Source: Candidatus Pacebacteria bacterium UBA6188 (GTDB lineage: Bacteria > Patescibacteriota > Microgenomatia > UBA1400 > PJMF01). Taken from it: 5,688 nucleotides of DNA. Below the pieces are notes generated by a model. That model was not told the origin of the DNA and made no database searches. It worked only from the letters and a program-made list of their open reading frames with translations. The translations under genes were made by a program, and so were the position numbers. The stretch lies in assembly GCA_002422765.1 (NCBI GenBank), contig DITI01000051.1, positions 1 to 5,688 on the forward strand. Reading direction: 5' to 3'. Positions 1 through 5,598 of this stretch are shown in pieces. Positions within the stretch are counted from its first letter, which is position 1, and every line of letters starts with the position of its first letter.

Positions 1-2
1 GA

Positions 3-251
3 GCTTATTGGTGGTTGAGTCAGGCCAAAGAAAAAGAACAAACCACTCCAGTCGTCAAAGAAAAAGTTGGCACAACTACCAAAACTGGCGTACTTTCTGA
101 AAGTGCTGGCAGATTTTATTTGCAAGAAGCCGGTCAAACCCCCAAGGAAATTGATAGTTACACTGTGGAGCTGGACGCCTATGTTGGTCAAAACGTAACA
201 GTGAGCGGTCAGTACAGTGGCGACACTTTGTTTGTGGGAAGTATTCAATAA
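3..251 (+). CDS. C-terminal part of a probable membrane-anchored or secreted protein with an OB-fold-like domain (5' end outside window)
   Basis: The reading frame is open from the window edge, so this is a partial gene; the TTG at position 15 is probably an internal codon. The first visible residues (AYWWLSQ) look like the end of a hydrophobic segment. They are followed by a charged, Lys/Glu-rich and Thr-rich linker of about 20 residues, typical of the stretch between a membrane anchor and an external domain. The last 55 or so residues alternate in a beta-rich pattern (KTGVLSES, GRFYLQEAG, then VELDAYVGQNVTVSGQY and GDTLFVGSIQ). This resembles small OB-fold domains of the bacterial 'Y-V-G-x-x-V-x-V-x-G' type. 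A role in binding a ligand or partner outside the cell is only a guess. The stop is 2 nt before the radA start, so the two are probably co-transcribed and perhaps translationally coupled. Confidence 0.6.
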   Translation, partial: AYWWLSQAKEKEQTTPVVKEKVGTTTKTGVLSESAGRFYLQEAGQTPKEIDSYTVELDAYVGQNVTVSGQYSGDTLFVGSIQ

Positions 252-253
252 GC

Positions 254-1672
254 ATGGCTAAATCCAAATCACATTTTGTTTGTCAGAGTTGTAATGCGAG
301 CTTTCCTAAGTGGATGGGGCAGTGCAGTGAATGTCAGGCTTGGAATACTTTGGTTGAGGAGGTTGTTGCAACTGATCCTGTAGGTAGGCAAGCTCAGGGC
401 AAGAATAGCTTAAGCGAAACTGAAATCACCCAAAAAAGAATTGAATTTTCTCAAGTCAAGCGCGTCAGTGGCACCAAAAACCGTTTTTCTACCAGCATCG
501 GAGAGTTAGATCGGGTTTTGGGTGGTGGTTTGGTGGCAGGCATGGTAGTTTTGTTGGGTGGGGAGCCAGGAATTGGCAAATCAACTTTGCTTACCCAAAT
601 GATCTTGCAGATTTTGTCTTTGCGCGCTCAAGCTCCTAAAGAGCTCAAGCCTCTAAAGATTTTCTATGTCGCTGGTGAAGAAAGCCCATCTCAAATATCT
701 CTTAGAATAGATAGATTTTTAGATAACGCACAAGATAATTACTCAAAAGAAATGTTGGCTTCAAGCCTGATTTTCATCACTACTACTGACGTTGATGAGT
801 TAAATTTCTTGGTCAAAAAAGATCGTCCAGATCTCTTGATTGTTGACAGTATTCAATCGCTCTCGACTAGTTTTTTGACCGGAGCTAGTGGCAGTGTGGG
901 GCAAATTCGCGAAGTAGCCGACCGCATTATTGATAGCGTGAAAGCTTTGGGTATTCCGACCTTTCTGATTGGTCACATTACCAAAGATGGCGTGATTGCT
1001 GGGCCTAAGATTTTTGAACACATGGTTGATACAGTATTGCTATTGGAGGGCGAAAGATCAGACCAATTACGCATGTTGAGATCACTCAAAAATCGTTTTG
1101 GGGCGACTGACGAAGTGGGTCTTTTCCAGAGTGAAGACTATGGTTTGCGGGAGATTAGTAATCCCAGTGAGTTATTTTTAGAGAACAGTAATCAGTTAGT
1201 GACGGGAGCAGCCACTGTTTGTTTGATGGAGGGGACACGACCTTTGTTGGCTGAAGTTCAAGCTTTGGTAGTGAAGTCTCAACTAGCCATGCCACGACGG
1301 GTGGGGCGAGGAGTAGACCTAGCCCGCATTCAAGTCTTAACGGCAGTTTTGCAAAAACACGCCAAGTTGCCCTTGGCTTTTTATGACGTTTTTCTGAGTG
1401 TGGCTGGTGGGTTTAAGATCAAAGAAGCCAGTGTTGATTTGGGTTTGGCCATTGCCATTGCCAGCTCTCTTTCGGGTAAAAAAATTGATCAAAACATAGT
1501 TTTTATCGGTGAGATAGGACTACTTGGAGAGATCAGAAAAAGCCCTTATTTTGATAGACGCGCCAAAGAAGCCAGAAGGTTGGGCTTTAAACAAATTATT
1601 TCTCGCGACACCCATAGCAATATTCGGGAGCTCTTAAAAGAGTTGGGGTTGCTTAGCAAGAGTGAAAATTAG
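254..1672 (+). CDS. radA: DNA repair protein RadA (Sms), RecA-like branch-migration ATPase
   Basis: RadA acts in the cytoplasm with RecA in homologous recombination, driving branch migration or unwinding of recombination intermediates. All hallmarks are visible in 472 residues, close to the usual length of about 450-460. There is an N-terminal C4 zinc finger (C10-x2-C13, C24-x2-C27). Walker A is GEPGIGKST (103-111) and Walker B is LLIVDS around D198. The RadA-specific KNRFG motif is at 279-283. A C-terminal Lon-protease-like domain (about 315-472) contains PRRVGRGVDLARIQVL, GGFKIKEASVDLGLAIAIASS and GEIGLLGEIR, and is a non-proteolytic scaffold in this family. The ATG was chosen because MAKSKSHFVCQSC is the standard RadA beginning. 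The only purine-rich stretch upstream (GGGAAG, 236-241) is 12 nt away, so initiation may depend on coupling with the gene ending at 251. The gene appears intact. Confidence 0.97.
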   Translation: MAKSKSHFVCQSCNASFPKWMGQCSECQAWNTLVEEVVATDPVGRQAQGKNSLSETEITQKRIEFSQVKRVSGTKNRFSTSIGELDRVLGGGLVAGMVVLLGGEPGIGKSTLLTQMILQILSLRAQAPKELKPLKIFYVAGEESPSQISLRIDRFLDNAQDNYSKEMLASSLIFITTTDVDELNFLVKKDRPDLLIVDSIQSLSTSFLTGASGSVGQIREVADRIIDSVKALGIPTFLIGHITKDGVIAGPKIFEHMVDTVLLLEGERSDQLRMLRSLKNRFGATDEVGLFQSEDYGLREISNPSELFLENSNQLVTGAATVCLMEGTRPLLAEVQALVVKSQLAMPRRVGRGVDLARIQVLTAVLQKHAKLPLAFYDVFLSVAGGFKIKEASVDLGLAIAIASSLSGKKIDQNIVFIGEIGLLGEIRKSPYFDRRAKEARRLGFKQIISRDTHSNIRELLKELGLLSKSEN

Positions 1673-1692
1673 AGAAAAAGGATGTTATTTTT

Positions 1693-2556
1693 ATGCAAAA
1701 AATTGGCATAGTTGGCTTAGGAATTATGGGTAAAGGCATGGCCAATAATTTTCTTAAAAAAGGTCATGAAGTTTTTGTTTGGAATAGAACCAAATCAACA
1801 GTTGAAAATTTGATTAAGAATGGCGCGATTGAGTGCAATAGCCCAGCCGAAGTAAGCTATAAAGCTGACTTAATATTTGAAGTGACTGCTAGCGATGAAT
1901 CTTCTAAACAAGTTTGGCTTGGTGAAAATGGAATTTTGGCAGGAGCCAATTCTTCTAAAATTTTAGTTGCAAGTGCTACTTTATCAGTTGAGTGGATTGA
2001 TGAGTTAATCCAAATTTGCCATAGAAAAAACTTTGAATTTATGGACATTGCTTTAACTGGAGGAAGGGTGGGTGCTGAGACCGGGTCTCTTACGCTTTTA
2101 TGTGGAGGATCAAATGAAAATCTTAATAAAATTGAATCTGCTCTAAACTCTATCGCCAAAAAAATATTTTACTTTGGCAAAGAAGGTCAGGGCATGAGAT
2201 ATAAATTAATACTAAATTTTTTACAAGCAACACATATTGTTGCTTTTGGCCAAGCTATGAGAATCGCCAAAGCTCAAAAGATGAATTTGCAAAAAGTTGC
2301 CGAAGCTTTGGCGGATAGGCCAGGTGGAATAATCACAGATATTGCGCAAAAAGCCTATTTTAAGGAGCCTAATCCAATTACTTTTTCAATTGAGTGGCTC
2401 ACTAAAGATTTAAAATACGCAAAGAAATTAGCTGAAGATTTGAACATTGAGTTTTTAGACTATGTTTTAAATGAATATAAAGAAGCCATGGAAAATGGTT
2501 TTGGTGGCAAGGATTGGGCGAGTGTAAATGTTTTAAAAAAACTTAACAAAACTTGA
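1693..2556 (+). CDS. NAD(P)-dependent oxidoreductase, beta-hydroxyacid dehydrogenase family (glyoxylate/succinic semialdehyde reductase-like)
   Basis: A 287-residue protein with the two-domain layout of the 6-phosphogluconate/3-hydroxyisobutyrate dehydrogenase superfamily. The Rossmann signature GLGIMGKGMANNFLKKGHEV lies at 8-27 and is followed by WNRT (30-33). An Arg-Thr pair after the second strand usually goes with NADP(H) preference, which is an inference here. The substrate-binding signature DIALTGGRVGAETGSLT spans 118-134. The catalytic-lysine motif GMRYKLILNF gives K171 and N175, and the C-terminal helical domain has F231 and K238-D239. These positions match the residues I recall for plant GLYR1 (Thr95, Ser121, Lys170, Phe231, Asp239), with Thr122 replacing the usual Ser. 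The substrate is unknown; a small aldehyde or beta-hydroxyacid is likely. AAGGA at 1678-1682 lies about 10 nt before the ATG. The 20-nt gap from radA suggests co-transcription. The gene looks more AT-rich than radA. Confidence 0.85.
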   Translation: MQKIGIVGLGIMGKGMANNFLKKGHEVFVWNRTKSTVENLIKNGAIECNSPAEVSYKADLIFEVTASDESSKQVWLGENGILAGANSSKILVASATLSVEWIDELIQICHRKNFEFMDIALTGGRVGAETGSLTLLCGGSNENLNKIESALNSIAKKIFYFGKEGQGMRYKLILNFLQATHIVAFGQAMRIAKAQKMNLQKVAEALADRPGGIITDIAQKAYFKEPNPITFSIEWLTKDLKYAKKLAEDLNIEFLDYVLNEYKEAMENGFGGKDWASVNVLKKLNKT

Positions 2557-2580
2557 CATTCCATACTAAAACAATATAAT
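2553..2580 (+). promoter_or_regulatory. Perfect-consensus sigma70-type promoter of the toxin-antitoxin operon
   Basis: TTGACA (2553-2558) and TATAAT (2575-2580) are both exact consensus hexamers with a 16-nt spacer. The -35 box contains the TGA stop of the upstream oxidoreductase gene (2554-2556), so the promoter starts inside that gene. The expected transcription start is about 2587, leaving virtually no 5' leader for the antitoxin gene. Confidence 0.88.
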
Positions 2581-2583
2581 TGT
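2571..2583. promoter_or_regulatory. Candidate antitoxin operator: palindrome centred on the -10 box
   Basis: ACAAT-ATA-ATTGT is a perfect 5-bp inverted repeat with a 3-bp centre, wrapping the TATAAT box. An overlapping 8-bp palindrome, TATGCATA, lies at 2583-2590, and CATAC (2562-2566) / GTATG (2582-2586) form a wider pair. Ribbon-helix-helix antitoxins generally repress their own promoter by binding short palindromes at this place. The operator role is inferred; only the symmetry is seen. Confidence 0.45.
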
Positions 2584-2589
2584 ATGCAT

Positions 2590-2886
2590 ATGAGCAGAAC
2601 AGTTGTACAAATTCCAGTGACCACAGATCTTCGTGACCAGGCTTATAAAATGGCTATCAGCCAAGGCTTTTCTAGTTTGCAGGAAGCTATGCGTCTAGTG
2701 ATGCATAGAATTGCTAAAGGAAGTCTTCGCTTTGATGTTTATTCAGAGCCTGATCCAATCAGGCTTTCTAAGAAAGCAGTCGCTAGATATAACAAAATGG
2801 ATGAAGCTTTGAGAGTGGGTAAAGACGTTAAAATTGCAGAAAATATTAATGATCTTCTTGATAAGTTAGGCCATGAAGAAGATTAA
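2590..2886 (+). CDS. Type II antitoxin, ribbon-helix-helix (RelB/DinJ-like)
   Basis: A 98-residue protein that should neutralise the toxin encoded next to it and bind operator DNA. The N-terminus (SRTVVQIPVTTDLRDQAYKMA) has the short beta strand, alternating polar/hydrophobic residues, followed by two helices with a turn (QGFSSLQEAMRLVMHRIA). This is the ribbon-helix-helix fold of the RelB/DinJ group. The C-terminal half (about 48-98) is charged and probably wraps the toxin. An in-frame ATG two codons earlier (2584) would give MHMSRT, but it lies only 3 nt after the -10 box and upstream of the expected transcription start near 2587. The ATG at 2590 is therefore preferred. There is no Shine-Dalgarno sequence, so translation is probably leaderless or nearly so. 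The stop overlaps the toxin gene by 14 nt. The exact family name is less certain than the antitoxin role. Confidence 0.82.
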   Translation: MSRTVVQIPVTTDLRDQAYKMAISQGFSSLQEAMRLVMHRIAKGSLRFDVYSEPDPIRLSKKAVARYNKMDEALRVGKDVKIAENINDLLDKLGHEED

Positions 2887-3139
2887 ATTTACCAAACATT
2901 TTGAAAAATCATTTAAAAAGCGTATCGCACCACATTCCAATTTATCAAGAAAATTTGCCAGCCGATTAAAAATTTTCCAAGAAAATCCTCACCACTCAAT
3001 GCTGCGAAACCACGCTTTAATTGGAGCTAAGGTTGGTAAAAAAGCTTTTTCAATAGGTGAAGATTTAAGAATTGTTTATAGTGAAGATGAAGATTTTTTC
3101 ATCTTTTATGACGTTGGTTCTCACAATCAAGTTTATTAA
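2873..3139 (+). CDS. Type II toxin, YafQ/RelE-family mRNA interferase
   Basis: An 88-residue basic protein of the RelE/ParE fold; members of the YafQ/RelE branch cleave mRNA in the ribosome. The order of motifs fits YafQ. There is a basic N-terminal helix pair (FTKHFEKSFKKR, then FASRLKIF), then LRNHALIG (44-51) where H47 aligns with the H-P-L-Q-G histidine of E. coli YafQ. LRIVYS (65-70) carries the conserved R66. The C-terminal DVGSHNQVY (80-88) has H84 in the place of the catalytic C-terminal histidine, with an aromatic end residue. The length is usual and the active-site residues look intact, so the toxin is probably functional. The ATG lies inside the antitoxin's 3' end (14-nt overlap), which points to translational coupling; the AGG at 2868-2870 is too close to be a good ribosome site. 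The stop is 5 nt from the stop of the convergent ATPase gene. Confidence 0.82.
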   Translation: MKKIKFTKHFEKSFKKRIAPHSNLSRKFASRLKIFQENPHHSMLRNHALIGAKVGKKAFSIGEDLRIVYSEDEDFFIFYDVGSHNQVY

Positions 3140-3144
3140 ATTTT

Positions 3145-5289
3145 CTACAAATTTCTCTTCTTTGCATATCTCTCGCGACTGTTGCGAATAACCTTCTCGC
3201 GATTTTGGTTGCTGCTCTTGGCGAGAGGTAGAGTGTAGGCGGGGAAAGGACGCGAAAGAACGTTGTCAATTGAGACCTTGTTGATGATTTGATGTTTGTC
3301 TAAATTAACTAGATCATCCTGACTGTAAAGATTGCCGTATTCGGCTTGGAAATAAGTGGCGTCACCAGCACCCATCACAAAACTAATGATATTGCCACAG
3401 TTGCCAAAGATGGCTTGACGCACCTCTTCAGGAATTTGGTCAATATATTGATTAGCTAGAGTGAGGTTGAGGCGATATTTACGAGCTTCAGACAGGATTT
3501 TGACAAAAGAATCTGTGGCAAAGTTTTGAAACTCGTCGACGTAGAGATAAAAATCACGACGTTTATCTTCTGGAATGTTGACCCGACCCATGGCTGCTAG
3601 TTGGATTTTGGTAATCATCATCGCTCCCAGTAGAGTTGCGTTGTCTTCACCGAGGCGACCTTGGGATAAATTGACCAAGAGAATTTTGCCTTGATCCATT
3701 AACTCCTCAATGCTAAAAGAAGATTGGTTGGTGTTGACCACATTGCGAACGATTGGGGAGGAAACAAATTGTCCAACTTTATTAAGAATAGAAGCAATTG
3801 ATTCTTGTCGTTGGCGATCTTGCATTTTGTTGTATTCATTAACCCAAAAACTTTTGAGAATTGGATCATCAAGTTTCTCAACAACACTGTCGCGAAACTT
3901 CTGGTTGGTGAGCAGATCTAGAACGTCGGAAAGCTTGGCTTCCTTACTCTTTAGCAAAGTGAGTAGACAATTGCGTAAAATGTACTCTAATCTCGGACCC
4001 CAAGAGTAACTGTAGAGTTTTTGAAAGACCGAAATAATACCGGAAGCAATTAATTCACGATGAACCACATTTTCACCTTCAAAAAGGTTAATTTGTACAG
4101 TGCGCTCTTGATCGGCTGGATCAAAGTAAATAACGTCGTTAATGCGATGTTTGGGAATGAAATCCAATAAGGTTTCTACCAGATCACCATGTGGATCGAT
4201 GATGCACAAACCCTCATTATGCTTGAGGTCATTAATGGCCATATTGGCCAATAGAGTAGATTTACCGGTGCCGGTTTTACCAATGACGTAGACATGGCGA
4301 CGACGGTCAGTGCGCAATAAACCGTACTTGGTGTTGCGATTTTTGAAAACAGTTTCGGCCAGAACATTAATATTTTTTTTGACTTCCTCTGGAGTGTCTT
4401 GAGTGACGGTGGGCAGATTTTCTGGAGCCTCGCCCAAGAGTTTTTTGCCCCAAGAAATATTGCTAATGTTGCTAAGTTTTTTGCTAGGCAAGTGAAAGAG
4501 TGTGGCAGTTTCCTCTAGGCTCAAGTGCAAGCGAGGGGAGGATTTGAAACTTCTTTCATTCATTTGATGCAGGAAAGCTTTTTTGAAAACATATCTGTTG
4601 CGCAGTTGTAGCGAATTACTCTCACTTTGAGTGATGGCTTGATAGGCGGCGGCAATGTTTTCGAGGAGTAGCTTGCTTTTTTTGTTGCTACCTGTAGAAA
4701 CAGCTAGTTTAAAAGAGGCTTGGAGAGATCTCTTATCCATCTTGGCAGCAATTAAGGATTTTTGAGGGTGACTTTCTAGTTTTTCACTAGAGATCTGACC
4801 CTTTTGTGGCCAAAATTCACTTTCGTTGTCCAAAACCATTTGAATGAGAATGGTGTCTTGACCTTCATTTTTGGAAAGAGTGGACATTAAAGTGGAGAGT
4901 GGGTCAATATCCTTAAATTCTTGGTAAGTCTTGAGGGGCAGATAGCTGTGGTTTTTGAGTTTAAAGCTGGCAACCTTGACTTTTTTCTCTGGTGAAAAAA
5001 ACCAAGCCACTGGGTCAAACTGTAATTCTTCAATGACGGCCTCAGGGTAACTGGCGTGAATAGCTCCTTTAAAATACTCAAGTAGACGTAAGGGCACGTG
5101 AGCCAAGAAGTGAATACTTTGCTCTCTGACCATAATTTCAAAACTCAAGCTCTCATTTCTGCCAATTAGTTTGTCAAACAGATTATTGTGCAATTTGGGC
5201 AGAGTAGAGAAAAGCTGCACAGCTGTTTCTTCTGTTTCTTCACTGTCTTTGCTGGTTCTAATCTCAAGGAGAACGTGGTTTTTTAGCAC
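3145..5289 (-). CDS. VirD4/TraG-like type IV coupling ATPase (HerA/FtsK superfamily), soluble form
   Basis: A 714-residue putative DNA-translocating ATPase. The motor half shows Walker A GKTGTGKST (337-345), IIDPHGDL (363-370), a YFDPAD...INLFE segment (388-404), Walker B YLYVDEF (581-587, D585/E586) and the downstream EARKYRLNLTLANQY motif (601-615). FGNCGNIISF (628-637) follows. This order is typical of VirD4/TraG/TrwB coupling proteins and their 'TraM-recognition' C-terminal region. The N-terminal 310 residues carry no motif I recognise. No hydrophobic membrane segment is visible, unlike classical VirD4, so the protein may be cytosolic or recruited by partners. The C-terminus (about 696-714) is rich in Arg and Lys. 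The start is GTG, preceded in frame by a TAG 24 nt upstream (5314-5316) with no standard start codon between. No other secretion or conjugation gene is in the window, so the substrate (conjugative DNA, imported DNA or protein) is unknown. Confidence 0.85.
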   Translation of the reverse strand: MLKNHVLLEIRTSKDSEETEETAVQLFSTLPKLHNNLFDKLIGRNESLSFEIMVREQSIHFLAHVPLRLLEYFKGAIHASYPEAVIEELQFDPVAWFFSPEKKVKVASFKLKNHSYLPLKTYQEFKDIDPLSTLMSTLSKNEGQDTILIQMVLDNESEFWPQKGQISSEKLESHPQKSLIAAKMDKRSLQASFKLAVSTGSNKKSKLLLENIAAAYQAITQSESNSLQLRNRYVFKKAFLHQMNERSFKSSPRLHLSLEETATLFHLPSKKLSNISNISWGKKLLGEAPENLPTVTQDTPEEVKKNINVLAETVFKNRNTKYGLLRTDRRRHVYVIGKTGTGKSTLLANMAINDLKHNEGLCIIDPHGDLVETLLDFIPKHRINDVIYFDPADQERTVQINLFEGENVVHRELIASGIISVFQKLYSYSWGPRLEYILRNCLLTLLKSKEAKLSDVLDLLTNQKFRDSVVEKLDDPILKSFWVNEYNKMQDRQRQESIASILNKVGQFVSSPIVRNVVNTNQSSFSIEELMDQGKILLVNLSQGRLGEDNATLLGAMMITKIQLAAMGRVNIPEDKRRDFYLYVDEFQNFATDSFVKILSEARKYRLNLTLANQYIDQIPEEVRQAIFGNCGNIISFVMGAGDATYFQAEYGNLYSQDDLVNLDKHQIINKVSIDNVLSRPFPAYTLPLAKSSNQNREKVIRNSRERYAKKRNL

Positions 5290-5295
5290 GTCTTT

Positions 5296-5304
5296 AGTAT
5301 AGCA
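5296..5304 (-). promoter_or_regulatory. Extended -10 promoter giving a leaderless mRNA for the VirD4-like gene
   Basis: Read on the minus strand, TGCTATACT carries a TG extension (5304-5303) and the -10 box TATACT (5301-5296). Only 6 nt (AAAGAC) separate it from the GTG start at 5289, so the expected transcription start falls on the G of GTG. There is no Shine-Dalgarno motif and no clear -35 box at 16-18 nt (CTCCAC at 17 nt). This is consistent with an extended -10 promoter, possibly helped by an activator bound to the inverted repeats farther upstream. Confidence 0.6.
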
Positions 5305-5333
5305 AATCGTTGTCTAAGGTGGAGCCGACTTTT

Positions 5334-5374
5334 GTTTTCCACTTTGCTTGGTTTTAATTTTCTTTGTGGAAAAC
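5334..5374. repeat. 9-bp perfect inverted repeat upstream of the VirD4-like gene
   Basis: GTTTTCCAC (5334-5342) and GTGGAAAAC (5366-5374) are exact reverse complements. Their centres are 32 bp apart, about three helical turns, so two copies of a protein could sit on the same DNA face. The pair is centred about 65 bp upstream of the predicted transcription start of the ATPase gene, a usual activator position. The sites resemble DnaA boxes (TTATNCACA) only imperfectly. Confidence 0.55.
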
Positions 5375-5391
5375 TTGATGATAACCATCAA
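5375..5391. repeat. 6-bp inverted repeat TTGATG/CATCAA
   Basis: TTGATG (5375-5380) and CATCAA (5386-5391) flank the 5-nt spacer ATAAC, immediately next to the right arm of the preceding inverted repeat. This could be a regulator half-site pair; no T tract follows, so it is not a terminator. The function is unknown. Confidence 0.4.
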
Positions 5392-5395
5392 TAAA

Positions 5396-5407
5396 TTATT
5401 TAAATAA
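5396..5407. repeat. 12-bp AT-only palindrome TTATTTAAATAA
   Basis: A self-complementary 12-mer within a very AT-rich run. It may be an easily melted or bendable segment between the divergent promoters. Such palindromes are not rare in AT-rich DNA, so significance is low. Confidence 0.35.
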
Positions 5408-5464
5408 AAAAATATAGGACTATTCAAATAATATCTTAAAAAAACTATAGGATATAATTGATTC

Positions 5465-5493
5465 TTGTCAAAGTTATAGCAAAGCACTATAAT
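5465..5493 (+). promoter_or_regulatory. Near-consensus plus-strand promoter in the right-end intergenic region
   Basis: TTGTCA (5465-5470; 5 of 6 consensus) and TATAAT (5488-5493; exact) are separated by exactly 17 nt. The predicted start is about 5500-5501. No sizeable ORF follows inside the window, so the transcript is either a small RNA, a long leader of a gene beyond 5688, or antisense to a minus-strand gene ending at the window edge. A second TATAAT (5453-5458) upstream has no matching -35 box. Confidence 0.6.
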
Positions 5494-5598
5494 AAGCTTT
5501 AGTTCTTTAAGTCATTGTTTGCGAGGAAATTTAAGCCTGTTGAAGCTTTTTCTAGATGATGAATAAGGAAAGAGCGGAGGGTTTAGATATGGGGTAAT

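Noticed and set aside
800..1021. 73-residue minus-strand ORF inside radA
   Set aside because: A shadow of the radA reading frame, with no ribosome site and no recognisable protein character.
1857..2159. 100-residue minus-strand ORF inside the oxidoreductase gene
   Set aside because: It lies wholly opposite a gene with clear family motifs and shows no independent signals.
1693..2556. True 6-phosphogluconate dehydrogenase or a pentose-phosphate role for the oxidoreductase
   Set aside because: At 287 residues it lacks the longer C-terminal domain of classical 6PGDH, and its motifs fit the shorter beta-hydroxyacid dehydrogenase group better.
2553..3139. Mobile element carrying the toxin-antitoxin genes
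   Set aside because: No flanking direct or inverted repeats, integrase or transposase gene are visible around the pair.
3170..3227. Inverted CTCTCGC/GCGAGAG pair with internal CGCGA repeats near the convergent gene ends
   Set aside because: It lies inside the ATPase coding sequence and comes from repeated Arg-Glu (NRE, SRE) and Leu-Ala codons. The arms are short, the loop is more than 40 nt, and no T tract follows.
3710..4009. 99-residue plus-strand ORF opposite the VirD4-like gene
   Set aside because: The opposite strand encodes part of the VirD4-like motor between its Walker A and B motifs. The ORF composition (Ser/Arg/Leu-rich) is typical of an antisense shadow.
5334..5374. Possible replication origin: two TTTTCCAC sites resembling DnaA boxes in AT-rich DNA
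   Set aside because: Only two imperfect copies are present and neither matches TTATNCACA. No dnaA, dnaN or other origin-linked gene is nearby. A regulator site for the ATPase promoter is simpler.
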